Origin: Corynebacterium kefirresidentii
Lineage (GTDB): Bacteria > Actinomycetota > Actinomycetes > Mycobacteriales > Mycobacteriaceae
Assembly (NCBI GenBank): GCA_002154655.1
Contig: NGUZ01000013.1
Span: 1 to 61,388, forward strand
Length of the DNA: 61,388 nt
Direction of reading: 5' to 3'
Part shown: positions 9,655 through 20,575 of the stretch, one piece after another
Numbering within the stretch: the first letter of the stretch is position 1
Layout of the letters: the number at the start of each line of letters is the position of its first letter
Translations under genes and position numbers: made by a program
Notes under the pieces: generated by a model
Seen by the model: only the letters and a program-made list of their open reading frames with translations
What the model was told of the DNA's origin: nothing
Database searches by the model: none

Positions 9655-10108
9655 TCGGCGTTCAAAGAATGCTGCCAAAAGCTTGAGGCAGCTCAGCATC
9701 ATGGGGATACCGAGCAGCTCTATTTCATCTGTTACTTGCGGTTATGAGAGATTTATACCCCCGACGAGGGGCGGGTGAGATGTGGTGTGATGAATTCCAC
9801 GCTTATGAGTTTGGCCAGCAAATCGCAGGTTTATAGCTTAATTACTTACTTTGGAATTGAAGAGTAGCTTCTATGGGGCCCCCACGTGCAAAAACTCAGG
9901 ATCCAGCTGATACGATTCACTTCGGGTTACCGTGGAAGTAGGCACGTGCTCTCTTCCGGTATTGGTAAATCCCTGTCTTGTTCATGCTGATGTGCGACGG
10001 AGTCCGTGAACAGGACAGAAAGTTTGAGACGTCCATCGCACCACAAAAGCTTTTACAAGCTGTGTGGCCCGAACACGGGAGAGAACGCTGAGCGTTACAA
10101 CATTGGCT
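9655..10108 (+). other. Gene-free region before atpB
   Basis: About 450 bases without a supported gene. It carries the promoter region and leader of the ATP synthase operon. Seen here are an inverted repeat GCTGCC/GGCAGC near 9672-9695, the palindrome TGGGGCCCCCA, two CACGTG hexamers near 9893 and 9944, a TACGAT hexamer near 9912, and a long hairpin at 9973-10018. The exact transcription start cannot be chosen by eye. Confidence 0.5.
9973..10018 (+). promoter_or_regulatory. Hairpin in the atpB leader
   Basis: CTGTCTTGTTCA (9973-9984) pairs with TGAACAGGACAG (10007-10018), giving 11 Watson-Crick pairs and one G-U around a 22-base loop. No T run follows, so it is not a standard terminator. It ends 90 bases before the chosen atpB start. 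A role in mRNA stability or control is inferred. Confidence 0.5.
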
Positions 10109-10909
10109 ATGAAAGGGCACTTCCACACGCCCGATCTAGGTGAAGAATTCTTCCCGGGGCAAATTGATGCCGACCATCTTTTTTTCGGTGACTTCGCCGG
10201 CGGATGGTTCGCGCTTGATCGCCTGATGCTGATTCGAATCTTGATGACGCTAATTGTGGTGATCCTTTTCTGGGCCGCCTTTAAGAACCCTAAGTTGGTT
10301 CCTTCTGGCATTCAGAATGTGGGCGAGAATGCGGTCGACTTTGTCCGTATTCATATCGCTGAGGACATTTTGGGTAAGAAGGAGGGAAAGCGATTTCTGC
10401 CAATTATCGCTAGCATCTTCTTCGCGGTTCTATTCATGAACGTTGCGACCGTTATTCCGGGGCTTAATGTCTCGCCGAACGGACGTATTGGTATGCCAAT
10501 TGTCTTGGCCGCGGTTTCGTACATTGTGATGATTTACGCGGGTGCCAAGAGGTATGGCCTTGGTAAGTTCATTCGCTCCTCGGTAGTGATTCCGAACTTG
10601 CCACCGCTATTGCATCTTTTGGTGGTACCGATTGAGTTTTTCTCTACGTTCATCTTGCGGCCGGTTACCCTTGCTATTCGTCTCATGGCGAACTTCCTTG
10701 CTGGACACATCATTCTGGTTCTTCTCTTCTCTGCTACGAACTTCTTCTTCTGGCAGCTGAATGGTTGGACCGCACTGTCTGGACTAACCATTATTCTGGG
10801 CTTGGCTATGAGCCTGTTCGAGATTCTGGTTATCTTCCTACAGGCGTACATCTTCGCTCTTTTGACGGCGGTGTACATTGAGCTGTCCTTGCACGCTGAT
10901 TCGCACTAA
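10109..10909 (+). CDS. atpB: F-type ATP synthase subunit a
   Basis: Subunit a forms the proton half-channels against the c-ring in the membrane. Characteristic segments are FKNPKLVPSG, the helix with RPVTLAIRLMANFLAGH carrying the essential arginine, and the final helix QAYIFALLTAVYIELSLHADSH. The start is uncertain. The ATG at 10109 (MKGHFHTP) gives 266 residues and looks like the family, but it has no close ribosome site; GGGAGAG lies 25 bases upstream. A GTG at 10064 would add 15 residues. First gene of atpBEFHAGDC. Confidence 0.93.
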   Translation: MKGHFHTPDLGEEFFPGQIDADHLFFGDFAGGWFALDRLMLIRILMTLIVVILFWAAFKNPKLVPSGIQNVGENAVDFVRIHIAEDILGKKEGKRFLPIIASIFFAVLFMNVATVIPGLNVSPNGRIGMPIVLAAVSYIVMIYAGAKRYGLGKFIRSSVVIPNLPPLLHLLVVPIEFFSTFILRPVTLAIRLMANFLAGHIILVLLFSATNFFFWQLNGWTALSGLTIILGLAMSLFEILVIFLQAYIFALLTAVYIELSLHADSH

Positions 10910-11251
<342 letters not shown>

Positions 11252-11293
11252 GAGCTCGAGTTTTCACACCGAATCTTTTAAGACGGGAGACCA

Positions 11294-11863
11294 ATGAATA
11301 ACGTCGTTTACTTGCTTGCAGCAGAGGGCGGAGACAACCCAGGTTCGGGTAGTTTCTCTGTTCTTCTGCCCAAGAACTATGACATTTTCTGGTCTTTGCT
11401 GTGCTTCATCGTAATTCTGTTGCTGTTCTGGAAGTTTGTAATTCCTATGTACAGCAAGATGTTGGCAGAGCGTGAAGACCGGATCGAGGGCGGCTTGAAG
11501 CGTGCCAAGGCTCAGCAGGCCGAGGCCAAGGCTGCTCTGGAAAAGTACAATGCTCAGCTGGCTGATGCTCGTGCAGAGGCAGCCGAGATCCGCGAGCAGG
11601 CGCGCGAGCGCGGCAAGCAGATCGAGGCCGAGGCCAAGACCAACGCGGAAGAAGAGTCCCGCCGCATCGTCGCCAATGGCGAGAAGCAGCTGGAGGCTTC
11701 CCGCTCGCAGGTTGTTACTGAGCTGCGTTCCGAAATGGGCCAGAACTCCATCAACCTGGCGGAGAAGATTCTGGGCGGCGAGCTTTCCGACGCCTCTAAG
11801 AAGTCCTCCACCATCGATGGCTTCTTGTCCGAGCTCGACTCTGTGGCACCGGCCGGAAAGTAG
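11294..11863 (+). CDS. atpF: F-type ATP synthase subunit b
   Basis: The peripheral stalk subunit: a single N-terminal membrane helix at about residues 32-52 ([20 protein letters not shown]) followed by a long charged coiled coil rich in Ala, Glu, Lys and Arg. It has 189 residues and starts at the ATG after GGGAGACC. It links the membrane sector to subunit delta, encoded 6 bases downstream. Confidence 0.95.
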   Translation: MNNVVYLLAAEGGDNPGSGSFSVLLPKNYDIFWSLLCFIVILLLFWKFVIPMYSKMLAEREDRIEGGLKRAKAQQAEAKAALEKYNAQLADARAEAAEIREQARERGKQIEAEAKTNAEEESRRIVANGEKQLEASRSQVVTELRSEMGQNSINLAEKILGGELSDASKKSSTIDGFLSELDSVAPAGK

Positions 11864-11869
11864 GCAACT

Positions 11870-12685
11870 ATGAAGGCAGCTAGCCGCGAAGCACTCGCAA
11901 CCTCGCAATCTCGCTTGGATGAGATCCTTGCTGGCGAGAATAACGTCGCCACCGCCGCGCAGGCGGGCCTGGATATCTTCGAGGTTGTCGATGTCTTGGA
12001 TGCAGACCGCGAATTGCGCGTCGCATTCACCGATATCGCCGCTCCGAGCGAGGCACGCAAGTCCCTGGCTGAGACCCTGTTTGGCTCCAAGATTTCCGGT
12101 GGCGCATTGCGCATCATCCAGGAAGCTGCGGCCGCACAGTGGTCCACCCCGAAGGACTTTGTCAAGGGCTTGGTGTCCCTGGGCCGCCGCGCACTGCTGC
12201 GCGGTGCTGAGGCGCAGGGGCAGCTGGGGCAGGTAGAAGACGAGCTCTTCCGCCTGTCCCAGATCCTTGACCGTGAGGGCGAGCTCACCCAGCTGCTTTC
12301 CGACCGAACTGCTGATTCCGCCCGCAAGCGCGGATTGCTGGCAAACGTGCTCTACGGCAAGGTCACGATGTTTACTGAGGCACTGGTGCTTCAGGCCATC
12401 TCCCGCCCAGAGCAGAACCCGATTGATGATGTAGCCGCTTTAGCTGATTCTGCAGCAGACCTGCAGGACCGCACCATTGCGCGTGTTACCGCAGCGGGTG
12501 AACTAAACGAAGGCCAGCAAGCAGTACTCGCTGAGAAGCTGGGCAAAATTTATGGTCGTGCGATGTCCATTCACTCTGAGGTTGACACCAGCCTCCTCGG
12601 TGGCATGCGCATCCGCGTCGGCGATGAAGTCATTGATGGCTCCACGGCAGGCAAGATTGCCCGCCTGCGTGCCCAGATGGCATAG
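11870..12685 (+). CDS. atpH: F-type ATP synthase subunit delta
   Basis: At 271 residues it is about 90 longer than the E. coli subunit, as is usual in corynebacteria and related genera. The C-terminal delta signature is visible in VDTSLLGGMRIRVGDEVIDGSTAGKIARL. It caps the alpha3beta3 head and joins it to the b stalk. It begins 6 bases after atpF without a strong ribosome site, so coupling to atpF is likely. Confidence 0.95.
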   Translation: MKAASREALATSQSRLDEILAGENNVATAAQAGLDIFEVVDVLDADRELRVAFTDIAAPSEARKSLAETLFGSKISGGALRIIQEAAAAQWSTPKDFVKGLVSLGRRALLRGAEAQGQLGQVEDELFRLSQILDREGELTQLLSDRTADSARKRGLLANVLYGKVTMFTEALVLQAISRPEQNPIDDVAALADSAADLQDRTIARVTAAGELNEGQQAVLAEKLGKIYGRAMSIHSEVDTSLLGGMRIRVGDEVIDGSTAGKIARLRAQMA

Positions 12686-12745
12686 CCGAAACGACAGAAA
12701 CGATTTAAGTAAGTGCTGGAAGATACTACCGAGAGCAGGAAGAAC

Positions 12746-14386
12746 ATGGCGGAGCTGACGATCTCCTCCGACGAGATCCGTAGTGCGATTGCGAACTACA
12801 CCTCGAGCTACTCCGCGGAGGCCTCCCGTGAGGAGGTCGGCGTGGTCATTTCGGCAGCTGACGGTATTGCGCAGGTTTCTGGCCTGCCATCCGTTATGGC
12901 GAATGAGCTGCTCGAGTTCCCAGGCGGCGTGATTGGCGTCGCACAGAACCTTGACACCAACTCCATCGGTGTCGTGGTCCTGGGTAACTTCGAGTCCCTC
13001 AAGGAGGGCGACGAGGTCAAGAGGACCGGCGAGGTTCTCTCCATCCCAGTGGGCGAGGAATTCCTCGGCCGCGTAATTAACCCATTGGGTCAGCCGATTG
13101 ACGGCATGGGCCCAATCAACGCTGAAGAGGAGCGCGTCCTCGAGTTGCAGGCACCGTCCGTGCTGCAGCGTCAGCCGGTTGAAGAGCCAATGCAGACCGG
13201 CATCAAGGCTATCGACGCAATGACCCCGATCGGCCGTGGCCAGCGTCAGCTGGTCATCGGTGACCGTAAGACCGGTAAGACCGCGGTTTGCATCGACACC
13301 ATTTTGAACCAGAAGGCTAACTGGGAGTCCGGCGACAAGGATAAGCAGGTACGCTGCATCTACGTCGCAATTGGCCAGAAGGGCTCGACCATCGCTGGTG
13401 TGCGCCGCACCCTTGAGGAACACGGCGCACTCGATTACACCACCATCGTGGCCGCACCGGCTTCCGATTCCGCCGGCTTCAAGTGGTTGGCACCGTTCTC
13501 CGGTGCAGCGCTGGGCCAGCACTGGATGTACCAGGGCAACCACGTCCTGGTTATCTACGATGATCTGACCAAGCAGGCTGAGGCCTACCGTGCCATTTCC
13601 TTGCTGCTGCGCCGTCCGCCGGGACGCGAGGCATACCCGGGCGATGTGTTCTACCTGCACTCCCGCCTGCTGGAGCGTGCTGCCAAGCTTTCCGACGACA
13701 TGGGTGCTGGCTCCATGACCGCACTCCCGATTATCGAGACCAAGGCAAACGACGTCGGCGCCTTTATTCCGACCAACGTCATTTCTATTACTGACGGCCA
13801 GGTCTTCCTGGAGTCTGACCTGTTCAACCAGGGTGTTCGCCCGGCTATTAACGTCGGTGTTTCCGTCTCCCGTGTCGGTGGCGCTGCACAGACCAAGGGT
13901 ATGAAGAAAGTTGCCGGTAACCTGCGTCTGGACCTGGCCTCCTACCGTGATCTGCAGGCCTTCGCGGCATTCGCATCTGACCTGGATGCTGCTTCCAAGG
14001 CTCAGCTGGAGCGCGGTTCCCGTCTGGTTGAGCTGCTGAAGCAGTCCGAGTCCTCCCCGCAGCCGGTGGAGTACCAGATGGTATCCATCTACCTCGCCGA
14101 GGCTGGCATCTTCGACGTCGTTCCCGTTGAAGACGTCCGCCGCTTCGAGGACGAGGTACACGAGTACCTCAACGCCAACACCCCAGAGGTCTTTGAGCAG
14201 ATTTCCGGCGGCAAGCCGCTGACCGATGAGTCCAAGGACGCATTGGTTGCGGCAGCTAAGGATTTCCAGCCGACCTTCCGCACCTCCGAAGGCCATAACT
14301 TGGGCTCTGAGGCACCGGTAGAGCCTTTGGATGAAAACGACGTAAAGAACACCGAGCTCAACGTCTCCCGCAAGACGGCTAAGTAG
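12746..14386 (+). CDS. atpA: F-type ATP synthase subunit alpha
   Basis: The non-catalytic nucleotide-binding subunit of F1, 546 residues. Walker A is GDRKTGKTA near residue 171. The family signature [14 protein letters not shown] is seen in the second half. The start ATG at 12746 (MAELTISS) follows GAGAGCAGGA; an in-frame GTG at 12713 lacks support. Codon use is strongly biased, as expected for high expression. Confidence 0.97.
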   Translation: MAELTISSDEIRSAIANYTSSYSAEASREEVGVVISAADGIAQVSGLPSVMANELLEFPGGVIGVAQNLDTNSIGVVVLGNFESLKEGDEVKRTGEVLSIPVGEEFLGRVINPLGQPIDGMGPINAEEERVLELQAPSVLQRQPVEEPMQTGIKAIDAMTPIGRGQRQLVIGDRKTGKTAVCIDTILNQKANWESGDKDKQVRCIYVAIGQKGSTIAGVRRTLEEHGALDYTTIVAAPASDSAGFKWLAPFSGAALGQHWMYQGNHVLVIYDDLTKQAEAYRAISLLLRRPPGREAYPGDVFYLHSRLLERAAKLSDDMGAGSMTALPIIETKANDVGAFIPTNVISITDGQVFLESDLFNQGVRPAINVGVSVSRVGGAAQTKGMKKVAGNLRLDLASYRDLQAFAAFASDLDAASKAQLERGSRLVELLKQSESSPQPVEYQMVSIYLAEAGIFDVVPVEDVRRFEDEVHEYLNANTPEVFEQISGGKPLTDESKDALVAAAKDFQPTFRTSEGHNLGSEAPVEPLDENDVKNTELNVSRKTAK

Positions 14387-14436
14387 AGTTCAGAACTCAT
14401 AACTAACCGTCTAGATTAAAGAAGGGAGGAGAAACG

Positions 14437-15426
14437 ATGGCTAATCTTCGCGAACTACGTGACCGCATCCGGTCCGTTAATTCGACTAAGAAGATCACCA
14501 AGGCCCAGGAGCTTATTGCTACCTCGCGCATTACCAAGGCGCAGGCCAGGGTAGAAGCATCTCAGCCTTATGCGACTGAGATGACCAGCATCATGAATAA
14601 GCTGGCCTCTGCCTCTACGTTGGAGCATGACATGCTGCGTGAGCGCGAAGACGGAAACGTCGCAGCCATTCTCGTGGTCACTTCTGACCGCGGTATGTGT
14701 GGCGGCTACAACAACAACGTCTTCAAGAAGGCCGCACAGCTGCAAGCTCTCCTGGAAAGCAAGGGCTACGAGGTAGTTCGGTACGTTACCGGCAACAAGG
14801 GCATCGGCCACTACAAGTTCCGCGAGGACGAGGTAGTTGGCAGCTGGGGCGGTTTCTCTCAGGACCCAACCTGGGAGGCCACCCACGATGTGCGCCGTCA
14901 CCTGATTGATGGCTTTATTGCTGGTTCCAACGGCACTACCAAGGGCCGCGACGGCCTGCATGCGCAGGGTGAGGGCGCAGGTGTACGTGGCTTTGACCAG
15001 GTACACGTTGTCTACACCGAGTTTGAGTCCATGTTGACCCAGACTGCGCGCGCACAGCAGCTGTTGCCAGTTGAGCCGGTTATTCAGGATGAGGAGTACC
15101 ACCTCGGTGACTCCGCTCTGTCCGACGCCGAATCTGCGGAGGATGTTGCCGCCGGATTCGAATTCGAGCCGGACGCAGATACGCTGATGGATGCTCTGCT
15201 TCCGCAGTACGTCTCGCGTATCCTGTTTGCTATGTTCTTGGAGGCTTCTGCCTCCGAGTCCGCTGCACGCCGTACAGCTATGAAGTCTGCTACTGACAAC
15301 GCAACCGAGATGGTCGAAGACCTCTCCCGCGTGGCTAACCAGGCCCGTCAGGCACAGATTACCCAGGAAATTTCAGAGATCGTCGGTGGCGCTGGCGCGC
15401 TATCTGACAGCGCAGAAAGTGACTAG
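14437..15426 (+). CDS. atpG: F-type ATP synthase subunit gamma
   Basis: The central rotor shaft, 329 residues. The N-terminal helix MANLRELRDRIRSVNSTKKITKA and the C-terminal helix with AMKSATDNATEMVEDL are the family hallmarks. A mid-protein acidic stretch (about residues 210-245) makes it longer than the E. coli subunit (287), as in related actinobacteria. The ribosome site GAAGGGAGGAG is very strong. Its stop is 3 bases before atpD. Confidence 0.96.
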   Translation: MANLRELRDRIRSVNSTKKITKAQELIATSRITKAQARVEASQPYATEMTSIMNKLASASTLEHDMLREREDGNVAAILVVTSDRGMCGGYNNNVFKKAAQLQALLESKGYEVVRYVTGNKGIGHYKFREDEVVGSWGGFSQDPTWEATHDVRRHLIDGFIAGSNGTTKGRDGLHAQGEGAGVRGFDQVHVVYTEFESMLTQTARAQQLLPVEPVIQDEEYHLGDSALSDAESAEDVAAGFEFEPDADTLMDALLPQYVSRILFAMFLEASASESAARRTAMKSATDNATEMVEDLSRVANQARQAQITQEISEIVGGAGALSDSAESD

Positions 15427-16875
<1,449 letters not shown>

Positions 16876-16885
16876 GGAGAGGCAC

Positions 16886-17254
16886 ATGGCTGACATCACC
16901 GCCGAATTGGTTTCCGTCGAGCGCCTGCTGTGGTCTGGACAGGCCTCCATGGTCACGGCTGAGACCACCGAGGGTGAGATCGGCGTGCTTCCCGGTCACG
17001 AGCCAATGATCGGTCAGTTGATCGATAATGGCGTGGTGACCATCCACCCAGTGGACGGCGAGCGCCGCGTCGCCGCCGTGCAGGGTGGTTTCCTCTCCGT
17101 TACCCAGGACAAGATCACCGTCCTCGCTGATTGGGCCATCTGGTCCGATGAGGTGGATGAGGAGAAGGCTCAGAAGGACTTTGCTTCTGAGCACGAGCTC
17201 GCCAAGTCCCGTGGCGAGGCCGCACAGCGTGCTGTCCGCCGCGCCAAGGCTTAG
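16886..17254 (+). CDS. atpC: F-type ATP synthase subunit epsilon
   Basis: The 122-residue last gene of the operon. The N-terminal beta-sandwich contains [16 protein letters not shown], followed by a short C-terminal helical part ending in the basic [16 protein letters not shown]. The ribosome site GGGAGAGG is just upstream. A strong terminator follows at 17309. Confidence 0.95.
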   Translation: MADITAELVSVERLLWSGQASMVTAETTEGEIGVLPGHEPMIGQLIDNGVVTIHPVDGERRVAAVQGGFLSVTQDKITVLADWAIWSDEVDEEKAQKDFASEHELAKSRGEAAQRAVRRAKA

Positions 17255-17308
17255 TACCTTGGATTGATAGGAGAGGGCAGCAATAGCCGCCCTTCCTGCT
17301 CTCTAAAG

Positions 17309-17337
17309 GCGCCCCGGTTTAAAACGGGGCGCTTTTT
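17309..17337 (+). terminator. Rho-independent terminator of the atp operon
   Basis: GCGCCCCG (17309-17316) pairs with CGGGGCGC (17325-17332) around an 8-base loop and is followed by five T. It closes the ATP synthase operon 54 bases after atpC. Confidence 0.92.
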
Positions 17338-17359
17338 GCGTTTTCTTTGCCTTTTCTTA

Positions 17360-17390
17360 TTGGCGTATAGGTCCTGCCAAGCGCTACAAT
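17360..17390 (+). promoter_or_regulatory. Probable promoter of the DUF2550 gene
   Basis: TTGGCG (17360-17365) and TACAAT (17385-17390) with 19-base spacing, lying just after the atp terminator and 44 bases before the chosen start. Confidence 0.5.
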
Positions 17391-17434
17391 TCAAGAATCA
17401 GTTTCTCCACAAAGCGAGGATGGCGCGAAGGTCC

Positions 17435-17911
17435 ATGAATTCAACGGTGGTTACAGTGCTTCTGTGGGCCCTTGGCATGGCCCTATTGCTGGTTATTTTT
17501 CTGGCTGCGCTTCGCTTTTTTACCGTGCGTTCCCGCGGCACTGCCGTCCTGCTACGCCGAGTACCCGCTAGAAATTCCCTTTCTTGGCGCCATGGTTCGC
17601 TGCGTTATGAAGGCGAATTTGTGGAGTATTTCAAGCTCCGCTCCGTTTCTCCGCGCTGCGACCTGCGTATCAACCGCCTCGACATCGAAGTAGTAAGCAC
17701 CCGCTCGCTCGATGATGCCGAGGCTTCTTTTATGTCTGCCGCCACCGAGGTTGTTCGCTTTCGGGTCAAGGGCCGGGAATATGAGTTGGCATCTGATGCC
17801 CACGGCATTATGGCCTTTGGGGCGTGGGTAGAGGCCGCACCATCCAAACGTCAGCAGCGCTTCGACTTCCAGCAACTTCGCCAGCGCGCTACCCGTCAAT
17901 CCAAGCGATAA
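17435..17911 (+). CDS. DUF2550 family membrane-anchored protein
   Basis: About 158 residues, with one N-terminal membrane helix ([22 protein letters not shown]) and a soluble basic domain. The same kind of gene follows atpC in mycobacteria (DUF2550). No biochemical role is known to me. The ATG at 17435 has a GAAGG site only 3 bases away; the in-frame ATG at 17420 is an alternative that adds five residues (MARRS). Confidence 0.8.
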   Translation: MNSTVVTVLLWALGMALLLVIFLAALRFFTVRSRGTAVLLRRVPARNSLSWRHGSLRYEGEFVEYFKLRSVSPRCDLRINRLDIEVVSTRSLDDAEASFMSAATEVVRFRVKGREYELASDAHGIMAFGAWVEAAPSKRQQRFDFQQLRQRATRQSKR

Positions 17912-17934
17912 GGTTACCCGCTAGGGTAGAGGGC

Positions 17935-18627
17935 ATGCGTTTAGTAATCGCCCGATGCTCCGTAGATTACGTGGGCCGTTTGGATGCCCACCTTCCCATG
18001 GCAGACCGTCTACTCATCGTCAAAGCTGACGGCTCTGTATCCGTGCATGCTGACGACCGTGCGTATAAGCCGCTTAATTGGATGACCCCTCCATGCACTT
18101 TAAAAGAATCCGCCATTGAGGACCTAGACGGTGACGATACCGGCGAGGTTTTGTGGCTGGTGGAAAATCCTAAAGGCGAGCAGTTGCGCATTACAATTGC
18201 TGAGATCCATGAGGAAATCTCCTATGACATGGGTGAAGACCCAGGCCTAGTCAAAGACGGCGTGGAGGCTCACTTGCAAGAGCTTTTGGCAGACCAGATC
18301 GATACCTTGGGCGATAGCTATACGCTGGTACGCCGCGAATACCCAACGGCGATAGGCCCGGTAGACATTATGGCGAAAGATGAAAACAACAATAATGTTG
18401 CCATCGAGGTGAAGCGCCGCGGTGGGATTGATGGCGTGGAGCAGCTGACGAGGTATCTGGAGTTGCTTAACCGCGATGAGCTTCTGGCCCCAGTATCTGG
18501 TGTATTCGCGGCCCAGGAAATCAAACCGCAGGCCCGCACGCTAGCAGAGGACCGAGGCATTCGGTGCGTCGTATTGGATTATCAGGAGCTGCGTGGGCTC
18601 GAGTCGAATGAATTGCGATTGTTCTAA
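17935..18627 (+). CDS. nucS: Mismatch-specific endonuclease NucS (EndoMS)
   Basis: NucS cuts both strands at mismatches and replaces MutS/MutL repair in actinobacteria and archaea. The C-terminal PD-(D/E)XK nuclease core reads GPVDIMAK...AIEVKRRG followed by [12 protein letters not shown]. The protein ends in NELRLF, which resembles the C-terminal sliding-clamp binding motif described for NucS. It has 230 residues. A TAGGGT box 7 bases before the ATG indicates a leaderless start. The next gene overlaps it by one base. Confidence 0.94.
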   Translation: MRLVIARCSVDYVGRLDAHLPMADRLLIVKADGSVSVHADDRAYKPLNWMTPPCTLKESAIEDLDGDDTGEVLWLVENPKGEQLRITIAEIHEEISYDMGEDPGLVKDGVEAHLQELLADQIDTLGDSYTLVRREYPTAIGPVDIMAKDENNNNVAIEVKRRGGIDGVEQLTRYLELLNRDELLAPVSGVFAAQEIKPQARTLAEDRGIRCVVLDYQELRGLESNELRLF

Positions 18628-18911
18628 TGCCACGGCGGAATAGACGCAAACCGCTTGAGCTTCGATCCTTGCCTAAGGATGGGTCGACTTTTCTCGGCTC
18701 CCAGACGGTCGAGGGGCCTAGCTGGACGCACGGTGAACCCTATGTCATGCGGCATATCGGTTCTGCGCGTGCCCAGAAGTACTATGTGTGCCCAGGGTGT
18801 AATCAAAATATTCCTCCCGGGGTGGCCCATATCGTCGCGTGGCCGCGCGACGTGGGCCGCCAGGGAGACGATCGTCGGCACTGGCACCGCCACTGCTGGG
18901 AGCGTAGGTAG
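18627..18911 (+). CDS. Small conserved protein with putative zinc site, coupled to nucS
   Basis: A 94-residue basic protein that I recognise only as a conserved actinobacterial hypothetical often found next to nucS. It contains CPGCNQNIPPGVAHIV and later RRHWHRHCW, so CXXC plus H/C could bind one zinc ion. Its ATG shares a base with the nucS stop (TAATG), so the two are translationally coupled and may work together. That link is inference. Confidence 0.75.
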   Translation: MPRRNRRKPLELRSLPKDGSTFLGSQTVEGPSWTHGEPYVMRHIGSARAQKYYVCPGCNQNIPPGVAHIVAWPRDVGRQGDDRRHWHRHCWERR

Positions 18912-18921
18912 ACTAGCGGGC

Positions 18922-19230
18922 ATGATTGTTGCATTCTCTGTAGCCCCCGCAGTAGTCAATAATGACTCCCAAGAAATGGCTGACGCCGTCGCTGCGGCAG
19001 TGCGCGTAGTCCGCGAATCTGGCCTTCCTAACGAGACCAATGCCATGTTCACCCTGCTTGAAGGCGAGTGGGACGAGGTCTTTGGAACTATTAAGAAGGC
19101 CACTGACGCGGTGCGTGCGGTATCCCCGCGCACATCTTTGGTGGTCAAGGCTGATATTCGCGAGGGCGTAACCAATCAACTGACTGACAAGGTAGATGCG
19201 GTTAACCGCCGCCTTGCAAAGGAGGACTAG
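18922..19230 (+). CDS. Thiamine-binding protein family (MTH1187/YkoF-like)
   Basis: A 102-residue ferredoxin-like fold protein of the MTH1187/YkoF group, recognised from MIVAFSVAPAV at the start, the central ESGLPNETNAMFTLLEGEWDEV and the basic VVKADIREG segment. Members bind thiamine-like ligands, but the biological role is unclear. A TAGACT box 7 bases before the ATG suggests its own leaderless transcript despite the nucS operon upstream. Confidence 0.8.
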   Translation: MIVAFSVAPAVVNNDSQEMADAVAAAVRVVRESGLPNETNAMFTLLEGEWDEVFGTIKKATDAVRAVSPRTSLVVKADIREGVTNQLTDKVDAVNRRLAKED

Positions 19231-20157
19231 ATGACTTCAGCAAATAACGCTTATGTAGGAGGCGCGCTCGACCTCAGCCAAGTAAAGGCGCGGGCCGAGG
19301 CACGGCAGAAGGCGCAGGAATCTCCCCAGACCACTGCTGGCGGGATCCAGCCCTTCTTCACGGTGACGGAGGCTAACTTCGACCAGGACGTGGTGCGCCG
19401 TTCTACGGAAGTTCCGGTGATTGTACTCATTGGCACCGCCCGTTCCACGCAGTCGGAGCAGCTAAAGACCGATCTGCAAGGTTTGGCAGCGCAAGGAAAC
19501 CGCAGCTTCCTAGTTGCCTACGTGGATGCAGATGCTACCCCACAGGTTGCGCAGGCCTTTGGCGTGAAGAACCTCCCCACTGTGGTGGCCCTGGGCGCTG
19601 GGCAGCCGCTGACGAATTTCGAGGGTGCACAACCACTAGATGCGCTAAAACAATGGGTAGATGCCCTGGTGCAGAATGTTGGCCCACAGTTGAAGGGCCT
19701 ACAGAGCGATGCGGGAGAGCCCCAGACCCAAGAGGAAGAAGAGGATCCGCGCCTCCAAGAAGCAGAGGGCTTCTTAAATGCTGGCGACTTTGATGGTGCT
19801 CTTAAGGTCTATAACTCCATCTTGGAGGCTGAGCCCGAAAACGTGCAGATTAAGCAGGCCCGCGATACAACCGTACTGCTCAAGCGCCTTGATCCTGCCA
19901 ACCAGACTGAGGATCCGATTGCGGCTGCGGAAGGGGACAAGGGGGACGTCGATAAGCAGATGCGTGCTGCCGACGCCGAAGTGGTTGCCGGCGCCCCAGA
20001 AAAGGCCTTTGATCGCCTCATCGAGACGATGAAGGCAACGGCCGGTGATGAGAAAGCTCGCGTGCGCGAGCGCTTGCTGGAGCTTTTCGGGCTCTTTGAG
20101 GGCAATGATCCGCGTGTGATGGAAGCTCGAACCAAGCTGGCGAGTGCCCTGTACTAG
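19231..20157 (+). CDS. Thioredoxin-fold/TPR protein (CnoX/YbbN-like)
   Basis: 308 residues. After a disordered start, a thioredoxin-like domain (about 45-150) is followed by a TPR-like helical part (about 165-305) with EAEGFLNAGDFDGALKVYNSILEAEPEN. The usual CXXC is absent: the equivalent stretch reads IGTARSTQSEQL, so it is unlikely to be an oxidoreductase. In E. coli the related CnoX acts as a chaperone co-factor. The start directly follows the preceding stop codon. Function here is inferred from domain order only. Confidence 0.82.
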   Translation: MTSANNAYVGGALDLSQVKARAEARQKAQESPQTTAGGIQPFFTVTEANFDQDVVRRSTEVPVIVLIGTARSTQSEQLKTDLQGLAAQGNRSFLVAYVDADATPQVAQAFGVKNLPTVVALGAGQPLTNFEGAQPLDALKQWVDALVQNVGPQLKGLQSDAGEPQTQEEEEDPRLQEAEGFLNAGDFDGALKVYNSILEAEPENVQIKQARDTTVLLKRLDPANQTEDPIAAAEGDKGDVDKQMRAADAEVVAGAPEKAFDRLIETMKATAGDEKARVRERLLELFGLFEGNDPRVMEARTKLASALY

Positions 20158-20177
20158 CTTGGGTAAGATGGGAAAGC

Positions 20178-20570
20178 ATGACTTCAGTGCTTTTCCTGTG
20201 CAATACAAATCGCGGCAAGTCGCAGATGGCTGCGGCGCTTGCCGCCAAGCATGCGCCTGAGTGGGATATTTACTCGGCTGGGGTGCAAACTACCCCGGAG
20301 CATACCCAGCAGGGCATCAATCAAGAGGCCAAAGCTTCCCTCGCGAAGGTGGGGGCAGAAATGACTGGTACTCCTGCTCTAGTGGATCCCCACCTTGCTG
20401 CCACTGTCGACCACGTCATCGTGGTAGGTGATGCGGAATATGACGGGCCAGCGCAGAGGTGGGCCATCGAGGATCCTTCGCTGCGTGGTCTGGAGGGTGA
20501 AGAGCGCATGGATGCGCTTCGCGATGATATCGAAGCGCGCGTGGTGGAGTTCCTACGCACGCAGCGATAG
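20178..20570 (+). CDS. Arsenate reductase, mycothiol-dependent ArsC-like (low-MW phosphatase fold)
   Basis: 130 residues with the low-molecular-weight phosphatase fold. The active-site loop is CNTNRGKSQMAAAL with C8 and lysine at the position where phosphatases carry arginine (CX5K). As I recall, the C. glutamicum arsenate-mycothiol transferases also have CX5K (CVGNGGKSQMAAAL), which is why I prefer that role over tyrosine phosphatase. No arsR or arsB gene is nearby, so a link to arsenic is not supported by context. A TAAGAT box lies 8 bases before the ATG. It converges with glgB, 5 bases apart. Confidence 0.8.
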   Translation: MTSVLFLCNTNRGKSQMAAALAAKHAPEWDIYSAGVQTTPEHTQQGINQEAKASLAKVGAEMTGTPALVDPHLAATVDHVIVVGDAEYDGPAQRWAIEDPSLRGLEGEERMDALRDDIEARVVEFLRTQR

Positions 20571-20575
20571 GCGTT

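Noticed and set aside
9744..9836. 30-codon frame (MRDLYPRRGAG...) in the gene-free region before atpB
   Set aside because: No ribosome site or -10 box before the ATG and no recognisable features; likely chance.
12503..14296. 597-codon frame opposite atpA
   Set aside because: Strong codon bias of a highly expressed gene removes antisense stop codons. No start signal or family match.
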